Shown: positions 49,423-58,524, counted from the stretch's first letter. The stretch is DNA of 64,000 bases from Alkalihalobacillus pseudalcaliphilus (GCF_028610675.1 NZ_JAQQWS010000013.1:16167-80166), one strand, 5' to 3'. Notes: generated by a model not told the origin, from the sequence alone. Numbers and translations are program-made.

Positions 49423-50242
49423 TCTTTTTACCTCCCCACTGCCAACGGGAAGTCTGTGTTGGTTTTGCTTCAGTTAATTCGTTTGTTAATAGCTCACGTA
49501 AAGTATCCTCATTAATATCCCTATGCAGCTCCCCATTTTTCGTTAAAGAGATGCTACCCGTTTCCTCAGAGACAATAACGGTTAAACAATCAGTCACTTC
49601 ACTCACACCAAGTGCAGCCCTGTGCCTAGTTCCCAATTCTTTTGAAATAAAAGGGTTTTCTGATAATGGCAAATAACATCCGGCTGCGAGTATTTGATTA
49701 TTTTTGATAATAACGGCTCCATCATGTAAAGGAGTGTTCGGAATAAACGTATTAATTAAAAGTTCAGATGTTAAATCCGCATTCATCTGAATACCTGTCT
49801 CCACGTAATCACTCATACCGGTTTCTCTTTCAATGGACATTAACGCCCCAATTCGACGTTTCCCCATATAAACAGAAGCTTTAATCATCGCTTCAATCGA
49901 GCGCTGGTTAACCTCTTCTTGCTGTGCACTGCGTCCGCCTGAAAAGAAGCGTCCGCGCCCCAGTTGTTCAAGTGCTCTTCGCAACTCCGGTTGGAATATA
50001 ATAATAATAGCTAATACCCCATACGTCACCGTTTGCGTCATAATAAATTCAAGTGTACGCAACCCTAAAAAGCGACTTAGGAACCAGATCGCAAGGATAA
50101 TGGTAATTCCTTTTAAAAGCTGTACGGCTCTTGTCCCTCTAATAATCATAATTAATTTATATATCACATATGTAACGAGCAAAATATCTACAATTTGCCC
50201 TAAATATTCTAAGATCACAATATCCTCAAAAAACGGAAACAT
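49415..50242 (-). CDS. cdaA: Diadenylate cyclase CdaA
   Basis: A 275-residue membrane enzyme: three N-terminal membrane helices (residues ~8-85) and a DAC domain with the catalytic DGA in PLHDGAVIIKNNQILAAGCY and the ATP-binding GTRHRAALGVSEVTD. It joins two ATP to c-di-AMP, the essential messenger for potassium and wall homeostasis. The ATG seven codons inside the longest frame is used, as GGAGGG precedes it. First gene of the operon with cdaR and glmM. Confidence 0.96.
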   Translation of the reverse strand: MFPFFEDIVILEYLGQIVDILLVTYVIYKLIMIIRGTRAVQLLKGITIILAIWFLSRFLGLRTLEFIMTQTVTYGVLAIIIIFQPELRRALEQLGRGRFFSGGRSAQQEEVNQRSIEAMIKASVYMGKRRIGALMSIERETGMSDYVETGIQMNADLTSELLINTFIPNTPLHDGAVIIKNNQILAAGCYLPLSENPFISKELGTRHRAALGVSEVTDCLTVIVSEETGSISLTKNGELHRDINEDTLRELLTNELTEAKPTQTSRWQWGGKKNG

Positions 50243-50760
50243 GGCCACCCTCCGTCGCCTCATTTATGTAGAAAAATTCTAGTGTCAGGTCTTACTTGCT
50301 ATTCATAAGCATTCTATCACAAAAAATGAGCACTCGATACTTGATTCCCCTCCAATGTCAAGGAAAAGCTTCGTAAAAACGTGTAACACTCATGTGAAAG
50401 TGACGGTTACAATCTAGTATGAACAAAAACAGGATGAAACATCCTAATTTTTCCTCTACCATCAATTATAGCATATTTTCCCTTGACAAACCTAAAAAGT
50501 AGCCCTATTTCCCCACTTCGGAGCGTGAAAAAAAGTCGAAGTGATAGTATGATTCACATCAAATGGAAAATGGCATACGATGCAGCCAACTTCAATAGGG
50601 AAACTTTGTGTGATGTGACCGTAAAAGAGAATATACAGCCACTTCAACGGGAAAACAGCTCGCGTTGCGGCCGCAATAGTCCAGATGCATGCCATTTCAC
50701 ATAGAAAACACCCACAAATTGATGATTCTATTACATGTACCCATCTCAAAGATAAATCCA
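50243..50760. other. Intergenic region between rsiW terminator and cdaA
   Basis: About 520 bases. Short frames on both strands lack ribosome binding sites and family resemblance. It must contain the cdaA promoter; no site was clear enough to name. Confidence 0.5.
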
Positions 50761-50799
50761 AAAATAAGGAGACCTCTGTTTATCACTCAGAGATCCCCC
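50761..50799 (-). terminator. Terminator of sigW-rsiW
   Basis: GGAGACCTCTG pairs with CAGAGATCCCCC (one mismatch region); on the minus strand TTATTTTT follows, about 50 bases after the rsiW stop. Confidence 0.75.
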
Positions 50800-50846
50800 T
50801 ATATAAATATATGCCTGCCATATACTTAGACTTATTTCATCCGTTT

Positions 50847-51470
50847 TTATCGATTCGTAATTGAAATGACTTCCGTGAAAAATGTCTTTACATGATACCA
50901 AATCCACTCTAACACTTGGTTAACCTCACTAATTTCACCTGTCACATTTCCAACGGAGGCCATATATGGCTTACTATTCACAAGCAAGACATCGCCTTGG
51001 ACTTCACCATCTACAACTAATTCACCATTTCGAACGGTTAAGTCGCCTTTTACCACAACTCCTTCAGGTACAATCACTTGCCCTGATTCATGGTCAACGA
51101 CGACATTTCCTGGACCACTCACTGATATTCCTTCTTGTTTATCGAACCACATCGAAAATACACTAGCCGTCATGAGGAGAAAGAAAACAGCAGCAGCCGT
51201 CATTAATGGGTGTTTTCGTAGCTGGAATTTCCATTTAGACGTTGTCTTTTTCTTCGGTAAACTAGCCATAACATTTTTCGTAAAATCAGCCGGCGCCTCA
51301 ATATGAGAAGCACTTTGAACAAAGGCGATGGCTTTCCTTAATTGAATGACATGCTCACGGCAAGTTGCACATTTCTCAATATGTCTGTATAACTCAAGCT
51401 TTTCCTGGCTTGTCACTTCTTCATCAAAATATTTATCAATTAATTCGTTGTATTTAGGTTCACATTGCAT
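50847..51470 (-). CDS. rsiW: Anti-sigma-W factor RsiW
   Basis: A 207-residue anti-sigma factor: cytoplasmic zinc-binding domain with HIEKCATCREH (His-x3-Cys-x2-Cys) at the N-terminus, one membrane helix (LMTAAAVFFLLMTASVFSMW, residues ~93-112), and an extracytoplasmic domain with bactofilin-like strands. It holds sigma W at the membrane until sequential proteolysis (PrsW, RasP) releases it under envelope stress. ATG at 51470 follows AAGGGGG. It lies 14 bases after sigW. Confidence 0.93.
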   Translation of the reverse strand: MQCEPKYNELIDKYFDEEVTSQEKLELYRHIEKCATCREHVIQLRKAIAFVQSASHIEAPADFTKNVMASLPKKKTTSKWKFQLRKHPLMTAAAVFFLLMTASVFSMWFDKQEGISVSGPGNVVVDHESGQVIVPEGVVVKGDLTVRNGELVVDGEVQGDVLLVNSKPYMASVGNVTGEISEVNQVLEWIWYHVKTFFTEVISITNR

Positions 51471-51483
51471 ACCATCCACCCCC

Positions 51484-52047
51484 TTATAAATCCTTCATCC
51501 GTTTTCTTAAAGCTTCCCGACCACGATGAATTCTTGTTTTCACAGTGGAAACAGGCATATCTAGTATGTCGGATATTTCTTTTAACGATAAGTCTTCCAT
51601 ATATTTAAGAATAATAACGGTCCGGTACTTTGGAGGTAGCTTGTTAATTTCATCCTGAACCCATTCCTGTAATTCTAAAGTCACAACCTGATCTTCAGGT
51701 AGTGCTTCATCAGAAGTTATCTGGGATTCATAGGTTAAACCTTCTGCTCCTTGTACCTCTTCTTGCAAATAATAATCAGGCTTTTTCTTTCTCAACTTAT
51801 CAATCGCCACATTTGTCGCTATTCTAAATAACCACGTAGAGAATTTCCGATTCACATCATATTGCTCAATATTTGTATAGGCTCGCAAAAAAGCTTCTTG
51901 AGCAACATCTTGGGCTTCATAAGAATTCCCAACCATGCGATAAGCTACCTGGTATACTTTATCTTTAAAAAGCTCGACTAGTTCGGCAAATGCTTGTTCA
52001 TCACCTTTTTTTACTTCGCGTATAATCCTTTTCACTAATTGATCCAT
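51484..52047 (-). CDS. sigW: ECF RNA polymerase sigma factor SigW
   Basis: A 187-residue ECF sigma factor: region 2 (AFAELVELFKDKVYQVAYRM, FLRAYTNIEQYDVNRKFSTW, RIATNVAIDKLRKKKPDYYL) and region 4 (LPPKYRTVIILKYMEDLSLK EISDILDMPVSTVKTRIHRG). Paired with rsiW and preceded by a sigma-W promoter, which supports the identity. Start at ATG 52047 with AGGGGA upstream. Controls the cell-envelope and alkaline stress regulon. Confidence 0.95.
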   Translation of the reverse strand: MDQLVKRIIREVKKGDEQAFAELVELFKDKVYQVAYRMVGNSYEAQDVAQEAFLRAYTNIEQYDVNRKFSTWLFRIATNVAIDKLRKKKPDYYLQEEVQGAEGLTYESQITSDEALPEDQVVTLELQEWVQDEINKLPPKYRTVIILKYMEDLSLKEISDILDMPVSTVKTRIHRGREALRKRMKDL

Positions 52048-52077
52048 TGCAAATCCCCTAATTTCTCTACTATCGTT

Positions 52078-52103
52078 TACGTACAAATCGGACACAAGTT
52101 TCA
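52078..52103 (-). promoter_or_regulatory. Sigma-W autoregulatory promoter
   Basis: TGAAAC and CGTA with exactly 16 bases between them on the minus strand, 31 bases upstream of the sigW start. This is the sigma-W consensus, so sigW-rsiW is autoregulated. Confidence 0.88.
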
Positions 52104-52229
52104 CTTATTTTTATTTTACCATGTTTTTTCTAAATTTCTTCCTTTTTATGTTTATTAATAAGATAATTCGGGAAATAGATTCACAAGCAAGAATATGAAT
52201 TCACTAATATTGCAAGGGGGATCACAGCG

Positions 52230-52403
52230 ATGAAGAATAATAAATCAGTCGAGAGACTATTAATTGACATTGAAGAGAGTCGTGATAAGCTCAATAAAAT
52301 GGCCCTTCATACTGACCTGCAATCAACAGACATGATCGCTTGCAGCCAGCAATTAGATTTGTTAATTCATGAATATCACAACACTGTGGCACGCACCTCT
52401 TAA
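52230..52403 (+). CDS. Spo0E-family aspartyl-phosphate phosphatase
   Basis: A 57-residue protein, ATG after AAGGGGG. Two helices with the Spo0E signature SQQLDLLIHEYHN (SxxLDxLI) near the C-terminus and IEESRDKLNKMA before it. Proteins of this family dephosphorylate Spo0A~P and hold back sporulation. It is the first plus-strand gene after sigW and ends in a strong terminator. Confidence 0.87.
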   Translation: MKNNKSVERLLIDIEESRDKLNKMALHTDLQSTDMIACSQQLDLLIHEYHNTVARTS

Positions 52404-52461
52404 CAGCACAAATCCTACTATGAATCCATGAACGATATATGAAAAGACGATAATAAAAAGC

Positions 52462-52499
52462 TTAAAACCCGTCGACAAATGAATGTCGACGGGTTTTAA
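52462..52499. terminator. Terminator after the Spo0E-like gene
   Basis: TTAAAACCCGTCGACA pairs perfectly with TGTCGACGGGTTTTAA. The following 330 bases (52500-52835) show nothing I can name. Confidence 0.85.
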
Positions 52500-52835
52500 A
52501 TTGTTCATGCAAAAAGGCTACAGGTGGGGCAGTCTGAATAAAAGCATACCGGCTCTCTATTTTAGTAATTCTTTTGGCAAGGGTTCGGAGGCATTGCATT
52601 GAACCACTCTCATTCTTACTAACTTTTTGTGGAGAAAACCCTTTATTTCATGATTATAAGGGTCTTAATGGCATCTTTGTAGCTATTTTCAGCTCGAAGA
52701 TACCTTTACTTCCCTTTTATAACAACCTCAGCTACCTTATGTCATAACGAGGGTTACAATCTTTTCATATCCAAACGACATGCCGCCCTTTACACTGATC
52801 ATTCCTCATGACCGGTATCACATTTCCTGGTCGCT

Positions 52836-53585
52836 TCAAGCTTCCGCGATCGAGATTGAGTCACCCTCTTCTAGGACACGACGCAAAAGCGTATCAACCA
52901 ATTGAGTATATGTTGGATTTGTTCGATTACGTGGTCTTGGCAATCGGACTTTTTGTTGAAAAGCAACGATACCATCCTCTATCAAAATAACTCGGTCTGA
53001 TAAGGCTACAGCTTCTTCAATGTCATGTGTGACTAGAACGGCTGTAAATCCCTGTTCTATCCATAACCTCTCTATTAAATTTTGCATTTCATAGCGAGTT
53101 AATGCATCTAATGCACCCAACGGTTCATCCAATAGCATAATGGAAGGCTGATGCATGAGGGCACGAGCTAATGATACCCTTTGCTGCTGACCCCCTGATA
53201 ATAAGGCCGGCCATTCGTTTTGCTTTTCTTCTAATTGGACGCTCTTCAAAGCTTGAATGGCTCTTTTTTTCCAATCTCCTTTAAGTCCTAAGCCAACATT
53301 ATCTAATACGGTTTTCCACGGCAACAATCGACCATTTTGAAAAACGATACGTACCTCTTCCTGAATTCCTTCTATCCTTTTCTCTCCTAATTGAATAACG
53401 CCACTCGTCACTTCATCCAAACCAGCTAACAAACGAAGTAAAGTTGACTTGCCACATCCACTTTTACCAACAATTGAGACGAATTCCCCCGGTTCGATAG
53501 CTAAGTTAATATTTTTCAAAACCTCTTCCTTAACAAAGGATTTTGCGACATGGTTCACTTGCAAAGAAGAAGGTTGGTCACTCAT
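52836..53585 (-). CDS. ssuB: Aliphatic sulfonate ABC transporter ATPase
   Basis: A 249-residue importer ATPase of the nitrate/sulfonate/taurine class: Walker A VGKSGCGKSTLL, signature LLSGGQQQRVSLARAL, Walker B IMLLDEPLGALD, H-loop VLVTHDIEEAVAL. Its place after ssuC and the monooxygenase gene supports SsuB. It powers sulfonate uptake. It is the last gene of the operon. Confidence 0.92.
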   Translation of the reverse strand: MSDQPSSLQVNHVAKSFVKEEVLKNINLAIEPGEFVSIVGKSGCGKSTLLRLLAGLDEVTSGVIQLGEKRIEGIQEEVRIVFQNGRLLPWKTVLDNVGLGLKGDWKKRAIQALKSVQLEEKQNEWPALLSGGQQQRVSLARALMHQPSIMLLDEPLGALDALTRYEMQNLIERLWIEQGFTAVLVTHDIEEAVALSDRVILIEDGIVAFQQKVRLPRPRNRTNPTYTQLVDTLLRRVLEEGDSISIAEA

Positions 53586-53597
53586 AATAACGCCTCC

Positions 53598-54371
53598 TTA
53601 TTTTTGATAACTCGGATTCCATTTTAAAAAGCGGTACTCTAATAATTTTGCAATCCAATCTGACAATTTACCTAATAATGCATACAAAATAATCGTTAAC
53701 ATGACAACGTCTAGCTGCATAAATTCACGGGCATCCATCGCTAAATACCCAATACCTGCATGAGCAGAGATGGTTTCTGCGACAATGAGTGTCACCCACA
53801 TGATTCCTAATCCGTAACGAAGCCCCACTAAAATCGAAGGAAGTGCACCAGGTAAAATAATATGAGTAAATAATGCTACTTTCTTTAGTCCGTAACTTTT
53901 CCCCATCTCAATCAATTGTTTATCCACAGATCGAATACCATGGAAGGTATTAAGATAAATGGGAAACAACACACCTAAAGCAATTAAAAAGATTTTACCT
54001 TGCTCTCCTATCCCAAACCATAAAATAACGAGAGGAATGAGGGCTAGATGTGGGATATTACGAACCATTTGTATAGAAGAATCAAAGATTGTCTCCGATA
54101 CTTTTGACACACCATTAAGAATGCCAAATATAAAACCGATCGTCCCACCAATCGCTAACCCAAGCAAAGCTCGTTCTGTACTAACCCAAATATGTTCAAA
54201 CATATCTCCACTACTAACCAATCGAATAGCTGAAGTGACAATATCGGAGGGAGCCGGCAAAACACGTGAAGAAATCCAATCAAAATAAGCAAAGAACTGC
54301 CAAATAAGTAATAAACTAATCGGTAAAAGCCAAGGGGCTACTTTCTTAACAAATCGCAATTCAATCACCAC
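53598..54371 (-). CDS. ssuC: Aliphatic sulfonate ABC transporter permease
   Basis: A 257-residue permease with about six membrane helices and the BPD_transp_1 EAA loop (GKSYGLKKVALFTHIILPGA). It belongs to the SsuC/TauC/NrtB group. Between the monooxygenase gene and ssuB, spacing 12-15 bases. Confidence 0.92.
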   Translation of the reverse strand: MVIELRFVKKVAPWLLPISLLLIWQFFAYFDWISSRVLPAPSDIVTSAIRLVSSGDMFEHIWVSTERALLGLAIGGTIGFIFGILNGVSKVSETIFDSSIQMVRNIPHLALIPLVILWFGIGEQGKIFLIALGVLFPIYLNTFHGIRSVDKQLIEMGKSYGLKKVALFTHIILPGALPSILVGLRYGLGIMWVTLIVAETISAHAGIGYLAMDAREFMQLDVVMLTIILYALLGKLSDWIAKLLEYRFLKWNPSYQK

Positions 54372-54386
54372 TCTTCATTTTCATCA

Positions 54387-55496
54387 TTATCTTGCAGCAA
54401 TTCCACCAAAAGGGCTAAGCCATTGTGTATCCTCTCCAACCTTCTTTGATACTTCTAGCAACGGAAAAACGAGCTCTGCAAAACGATAAGCCTCTTCTAG
54501 ATGCGGATAGCCAGAAAGAATAAAAGTTTCAATCCCCAACTGCTCATACTCCTTCATTCTTGCGGCAACAATTTCTGGGCTACCCACTAAAGCTGTACCC
54601 GCACCTCCTCGGACAAGCCCTACACCCGCCCATAAGTTCGGACTAACTTCTAGCGATTCCCTGCTCCCTTTGTTTAAGGAAGACATTCTTTTTTGCCCAA
54701 CAGAGTCAAAACGTGAGAAAACTTTTTGAGCCGCTTCAATATCCTCATCACGTATATACTGGATAAGCTCCTCCGCTGCTTCCCATGCTTTCTCCTCCGT
54801 TTCCCTAACAATGACATGTAATCGAATTCCAAAGCGCACCGTTCGACCTGTCGCTGCTGCATATTCCTTTACCTTCGCTATTTTTTTCGCTACTTGTTCT
54901 TGTGATTCACCCCATGTTAAGAAAACATCAATATGTTCAGCAGTTATTTCCATCGCCGCCTCAGATGAACCTCCAATATATAAAGCTGGATACGGCTTCT
55001 GCTTTGGCGGAAACTTTAATTGACCTTCCTTAATATCATAATGTTGGCCTTGGAATTGAACTTTCCTTCCGTCCATCAGTTGACGCCAAACATGTAAAAA
55101 CTCCTTGGTTATCTCATACCGTTCTGCATGATTTACATGCACACCATCCCCCGCTAGTTCAACCGGGTCTCCACCTGTAACCACATTGACTAATAGACGC
55201 CCTTCCGAGAGCCGATCCAATGTCGCTGCCATCCTAGCCGCCACGGTTGGTAACATTAACCCAGGACGAACCGCGACAAGAAACTTCATCCTCTCTGTCT
55301 CCGAAATAAGTGATGCTGCGGTAATCCACGAGTCCTCACAATTAGAACCAGTTGGCAGCAACGCCCCGTAATACCCTAACTGATCAACCGCTTGTGCCAC
55401 CTGTTTTAAATAAGCATAAGTGACAGGGCGCCCTCCTACTGTAGAACCTAAATAACGACCGTCACCATGTGTTGGCAAAAACCATAATACGTTCAT
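54387..55496 (-). CDS. ssuD: FMNH2-dependent alkanesulfonate monooxygenase
   Basis: A 369-residue luciferase-like flavin monooxygenase. MNVLWFLPTHGDGRYLGS at the start, LVNVVTGGDPVELAGDGVH, PALYIGGSSEAAMEI and LWAGVGLVRGGAGTALVGSP are SsuD motifs. It releases sulfite from C2-C10 alkanesulfonates with FMNH2 and oxygen. No flavin reductase (ssuE) gene is in the window, so reduced flavin comes from elsewhere. Confidence 0.95.
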   Translation of the reverse strand: MNVLWFLPTHGDGRYLGSTVGGRPVTYAYLKQVAQAVDQLGYYGALLPTGSNCEDSWITAASLISETERMKFLVAVRPGLMLPTVAARMAATLDRLSEGRLLVNVVTGGDPVELAGDGVHVNHAERYEITKEFLHVWRQLMDGRKVQFQGQHYDIKEGQLKFPPKQKPYPALYIGGSSEAAMEITAEHIDVFLTWGESQEQVAKKIAKVKEYAAATGRTVRFGIRLHVIVRETEEKAWEAAEELIQYIRDEDIEAAQKVFSRFDSVGQKRMSSLNKGSRESLEVSPNLWAGVGLVRGGAGTALVGSPEIVAARMKEYEQLGIETFILSGYPHLEEAYRFAELVFPLLEVSKKVGEDTQWLSPFGGIAAR

Positions 55497-55538
55497 TCAT
55501 CACTACTCCCTTCCTACTTTCCAAATTTTATTAATCAA

Positions 55539-56483
55539 TTATTTTGGCAAAACGACATCGTTAATATCAATAGCCTCTGGAATTAATTCAAGTTCAAAAA
55601 AGATATCGCCAATTTCCTGTTGGTCTAGCTTTACATCGTCTGTTATTCTTTTAATTCCGAATCCTCTTCGCTCTAACACCTTTTTTAAAATCGCTTGCTC
55701 AATATTAACTTCAGGGGCTAAAAATGCCGCCGTCTCCTCAATATTCGCCTCCGCCTCAATCTCTACTGCCCGTAGCTCCTCTAAAATAACTTCAATCACA
55801 TCATCATGATTTTTGGCGAAATTCTCTTCAGCGAGAAGGAATTCACGATTTGCAACTAGGTCCGTTCCATCACGAAGCACCCTAGCTTCTAAATTGACCT
55901 CAGCTTCTGCATAAAACGGATCCCAAATGACCCACGCATCGACATCTCCACGATCAAAAGCGATTCTAGCATCGGCTGGCGGTAAATAAACCACCTCGAT
56001 GTCATCTAACGTTAACCCTGATTCCTCTAGTACTTTCACGAGCAAATAATGCACATTTGAACCTCGATTCAGAGCGACCTTTCTTCCTTTTAATTCTGTA
56101 ACTTCTTGAATATCAGAATCATTCTGGACAATTACTGCCTCGCCCTTTGGAGAACCAGGACCGTTACCTATATAAATAAGTGGTGCATTGGCAGCCTGAG
56201 AAAAAATCGGCGGCGCCTCTCCCGTATGACCAAAATCAATACTACCCCCATTCAAAGCCTCCAGTAATTGTGGCCCAGCAGGGAACTCATGCCACTCAAC
56301 ATCAATATCTAATTCCTCCAGCCTTTCCTCCAAAGCCCCCTCCGCTTTCAAAATGTTCAAAGTTCCAAACTTCTGATATCCAATCGAAATAGAAGTAATC
56401 TCTTCACTCGACGAGCTAGTAGCTTGGCAGCCTCCTATCAGCATGACTCCTACTAGCAAAGTTAAAAATCTTATTAGCCTCAT
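55539..56483 (-). CDS. ssuA: Aliphatic sulfonate-binding lipoprotein
   Basis: A 314-residue periplasmic-type binding protein with lipoprotein signal MRLIRFLTLLVGVMLIGGC (lipobox IGGC). The SsuA/TauA family core SIGYQKFGTLNILKAEGALE and FGHTGEAPPIFSQAANAPLI YIG is clear. The ATG at 56483 is used because a start 29 codons earlier would put a non-signal extension, encoded by the leader hairpin, in front. First gene of ssuADCB. Confidence 0.92.
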   Translation of the reverse strand: MRLIRFLTLLVGVMLIGGCQATSSSSEEITSISIGYQKFGTLNILKAEGALEERLEELDIDVEWHEFPAGPQLLEALNGGSIDFGHTGEAPPIFSQAANAPLIYIGNGPGSPKGEAVIVQNDSDIQEVTELKGRKVALNRGSNVHYLLVKVLEESGLTLDDIEVVYLPPADARIAFDRGDVDAWVIWDPFYAEAEVNLEARVLRDGTDLVANREFLLAEENFAKNHDDVIEVILEELRAVEIEAEANIEETAAFLAPEVNIEQAILKKVLERRGFGIKRITDDVKLDQQEIGDIFFELELIPEAIDINDVVLPK

Positions 56484-56502
56484 CACAATCCCGCCTTTTC
56501 CA

Positions 56503-56552
56503 GAAAATAAAAAAGCACTTCTCTTTCCATAACCAGAAAGAAAAGTGCTTTT
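56503..56552 (-). terminator. Leader terminator/attenuator hairpin ahead of ssuA
   Basis: AAAAGCACTT..TCTTTC and GAAAG..AAGTGCTTTT form a stem; on the minus strand TTTTTTATTTT follows, 20 bases before the ssuA Shine-Dalgarno. Upstream GAAGTGC could compete for the same arm, an antiterminator layout. No known riboswitch core (e.g. S-box) is visible in the leader. Confidence 0.55.
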
Positions 56553-56942
56553 GGTGATCCAATCAGACACTTTTTACAATATGAAGTTACTTACCTTCAG
56601 CACTTCGATGATACACTTTTTTGGAGGTATAAAAACAATGAATACTAACTGTTGTCAGCTATACCGACATTCTATTCAAACAAATCCGATGTGTCAACTA
56701 AGTTTTAAGATTAATTTGAATTTTCATCCTAAAGTCACATAGTACCCTCTTCAAGATTGAATAAAGTGCCCATTTGTAATGATAGAGATAGATATAGCAG
56801 CTGCTGCTATATCATAAAATAAAACATTAAACATGAGGGGAATCAAAAGCTGAGCTGTGAGTAAGGGACGAACTTTAGAGATTTGTTCGATGCTCTGAAA
56901 TATTATGTAATGTCGACATGTTATAGCCTTTTTTCTCTCTAA

Positions 56943-57515
56943 ATCATGTCCACCATTGCTTCCCATCGGCATGATCCGGCCTTTTTTCCTCCTACATCAT
57001 GTCCACCAACGCTTCTCATCGACATGATCCGGTCCTTTTTTAACTTACATCATGTCGACCATTGCTTCTCATCGACATGATCTCGGCTTTTTTCCTCCTA
57101 CATCATGTCGACCAACGCTTCTCATCGGCATGATCCGGCCTTTTTTCCTCCTACATCATGTCGACCAACGCTTCTCATCGACATGATCCGTCCCTTTTTT
57201 AATCTACATCATGTCGACCATTGCTTCTCATCGACATGATCCGGTCCTTTTTTAACCTACATCATGTCGACCAACGCTTCTCATCGACATGATCCGGTCC
57301 TTTTTCAACCTACATCATGTCGACCATTGCTTCTCATCGACATGATCCGGTCCTTTTTTCAACCTACATCATGTCGACCATTGCTTTTCATCGACATGAT
57401 CCGGTCCTTTTTTAACCTGCATCATGTCGACCATTGCTTTTCATCGACATGATCCGGTCCTTTTTCAACCTACATCATGTCGACCAACACTAACTCGACA
57501 TGATCGACCCTATTT
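56943..57515. repeat. Eleven tandem ~53-bp hairpin repeats
   Basis: Each unit is ATCATGTCGA, a 13-base loop (CCATTGCTTCTCA or CCAACGCTTCTCA), TCGACATGAT, then CCGGTCC, a run of 5-7 T and AACCTAC. The arms are perfect complements and stay paired where single bases vary (GGC with a compensating CC in first units), so the fold is conserved. No open frame spans the array with a start and ribosome binding site. Confidence 0.85.
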
Positions 57516-57569
57516 CCTTCCATGCTCCTAACAATTCAAACCAATCTATAAGTCCTAACAAACCGATCA

Positions 57570-57610
57570 AAAAACTCTAAGAACAAGGACTACCTCATTC
57601 TTAGAGTTTT
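57570..57610 (-). terminator. Terminator of the tRNA cluster
   Basis: CTCTAAGAA pairs with TTCTTAGAG; TTTTTT follows on the minus strand. It lies 10 bases after tRNA-Ala. Confidence 0.8.
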
Positions 57611-57619
57611 ATATAAATA

Positions 57620-57692
57620 TGGAGCCTAGCGGGATCGAACCGCTGACCTCCTGCGTGCAAAGCAGGCGCTCTCCCAGCTGAGCTAAGGCCCC
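57620..57692 (-). tRNA. tRNA-Ala (TGC)
   Basis: Full cloverleaf: acceptor GGGGCCT/AGGCTCC, anticodon loop TTTGCAC with TGC, T-arm GGTTCGATCC. CCA is not encoded. Confidence 0.96.
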
Positions 57693-57700
57693 TCAATTTT

Positions 57701-57775
57701 TGGAGCGGAAGACGGGATTCGAACCCGCGACCCCCACCTTGGCAAGGTGGTGTTCTACCACTGAACTACTTCCGC
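57701..57775 (-). tRNA. tRNA-Gly (GCC)
   Basis: Acceptor GCGGAAG/CTTCCGC, anticodon GCC in TTGCCAA, T-arm GGTTCGAATCC, CCA encoded. Confidence 0.96.
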
Positions 57776-57781
57776 TAAACA

Positions 57782-57810
57782 AAATGCTGCTTAATCTATT
57801 AAGCAGCATT
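57782..57810 (-). terminator. Hairpin between tRNA-Lys and tRNA-Gly
   Basis: AATGCTGCTTAA pairs with TTAAGCAGCATT, followed by TTGTTT on the minus strand; possible partial terminator or processing site inside the cluster. Confidence 0.5.
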
Positions 57811-57817
57811 CTAAGTA

Positions 57818-57890
57818 TGAGCCATGAAGGACTTGAACCTTCGACCCTCTGATTAAAAGTCAGATGCTCTACCGACTGAGCTAATGGCTC
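57818..57890 (-). tRNA. tRNA-Lys (TTT)
   Basis: Acceptor GAGCCAT/ATGGCTC, anticodon TTT in CTTTTAA, T-arm GGTTCAAGTCC. Confidence 0.96.
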
Positions 57891-57893
57891 TAA

Positions 57894-57968
57894 TGGCTGG
57901 GCTAGCTGGATTCGAACCAACGCATGACGGAATCAAAATCCGTTGCCTTACCGCTTGGCGATAGCCCA
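57894..57968 (-). tRNA. tRNA-Gln (TTG)
   Basis: Acceptor TGGGCTA/TAGCCCA, anticodon TTG in TTTTGAT, CCA encoded. Confidence 0.96.
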
Positions 57969-57978
57969 ATAAAACAAA

Positions 57979-58063
57979 TGGTGGAGGGGGACGGATTCGA
58001 ACCGCCGAACCCGGAGGGAGCGGATTTACAGTCCGCCGCGTTTAGCCACTTCGCTACCCCTCC
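57979..58063 (-). tRNA. tRNA-Tyr (GTA)
   Basis: 85 bases with a long variable arm (class II); anticodon GTA in CTGTAAA; acceptor GGAGGGG/CCCCTCC type, CCA encoded. Confidence 0.96.
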
Positions 58064-58071
58064 ACAAAAGA

Positions 58072-58144
<73 letters not shown>

Positions 58145-58168
58145 ATAGATAAGGTGTATAAAATAAAA

Positions 58169-58244
58169 TGGTGGAGGATGACGGGTTCGAACCGCCGACC
58201 CCCTGCTTGTAAGGCAGGTGCTCTCCCAGCTGAGCTAATCCTCC
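58169..58244 (-). tRNA. tRNA-Val (TAC)
   Basis: Acceptor GGAGGAT/ATCCTCC, anticodon TAC in CTTACAA, CCA encoded. Confidence 0.96.
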
Positions 58245-58260
58245 ATTTTAACTGCGGATA

Positions 58261-58494
58261 AGCTTCGATTTTCTTCGGTTAGTTCGTAATTCTCCTTCAG
58301 TCACGTACGGGGTACGCTCCTTCTTTCGAACACTTCCTAATCCTCGATCTTCTTGCTTCTCCTTGTTAACAGTCCTTTTAGCTTCGAATTTCTTCGGCTA
58401 GTTCGTGATTCTCTTTCAGTCACGTACGGAGGTACGCTCCTTCTTTCGAACACTTCCTAATCCTCGATCTTCTCGCTTCTCCTTGTTAACAGTC
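58261..58494. repeat. Two tandem ~115-bp direct repeats inside the tRNA cluster
   Basis: Bases 58261-58374 and 58380-58494 are near-identical (e.g. both contain TCAGTCACGTACGG and CTTCTTTCGAACACTTCCTA) and end CCTTGTTAACAGTC. They lie between tRNA-Val and tRNA-Glu, where normally only a short spacer is found. No gene is evident. Confidence 0.8.
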
Positions 58495-58524
58495 AAAAGT
58501 TATAACTGTATGTAAAAAAATATA

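Noticed and set aside
50483..50761. Overlapping open frames of 73 and 89 codons upstream of cdaA
   Set aside because: They lie on opposite strands, lack start signals and resemble nothing; the region is more likely promoter and spacer.
56943..57515. Possible CRISPR array or coding repeat protein
   Set aside because: The intervals between palindromic arms are nearly identical from unit to unit, so there are no unique spacers, and the open frames across the array lack a ribosome binding site and exist only because of the repeat.
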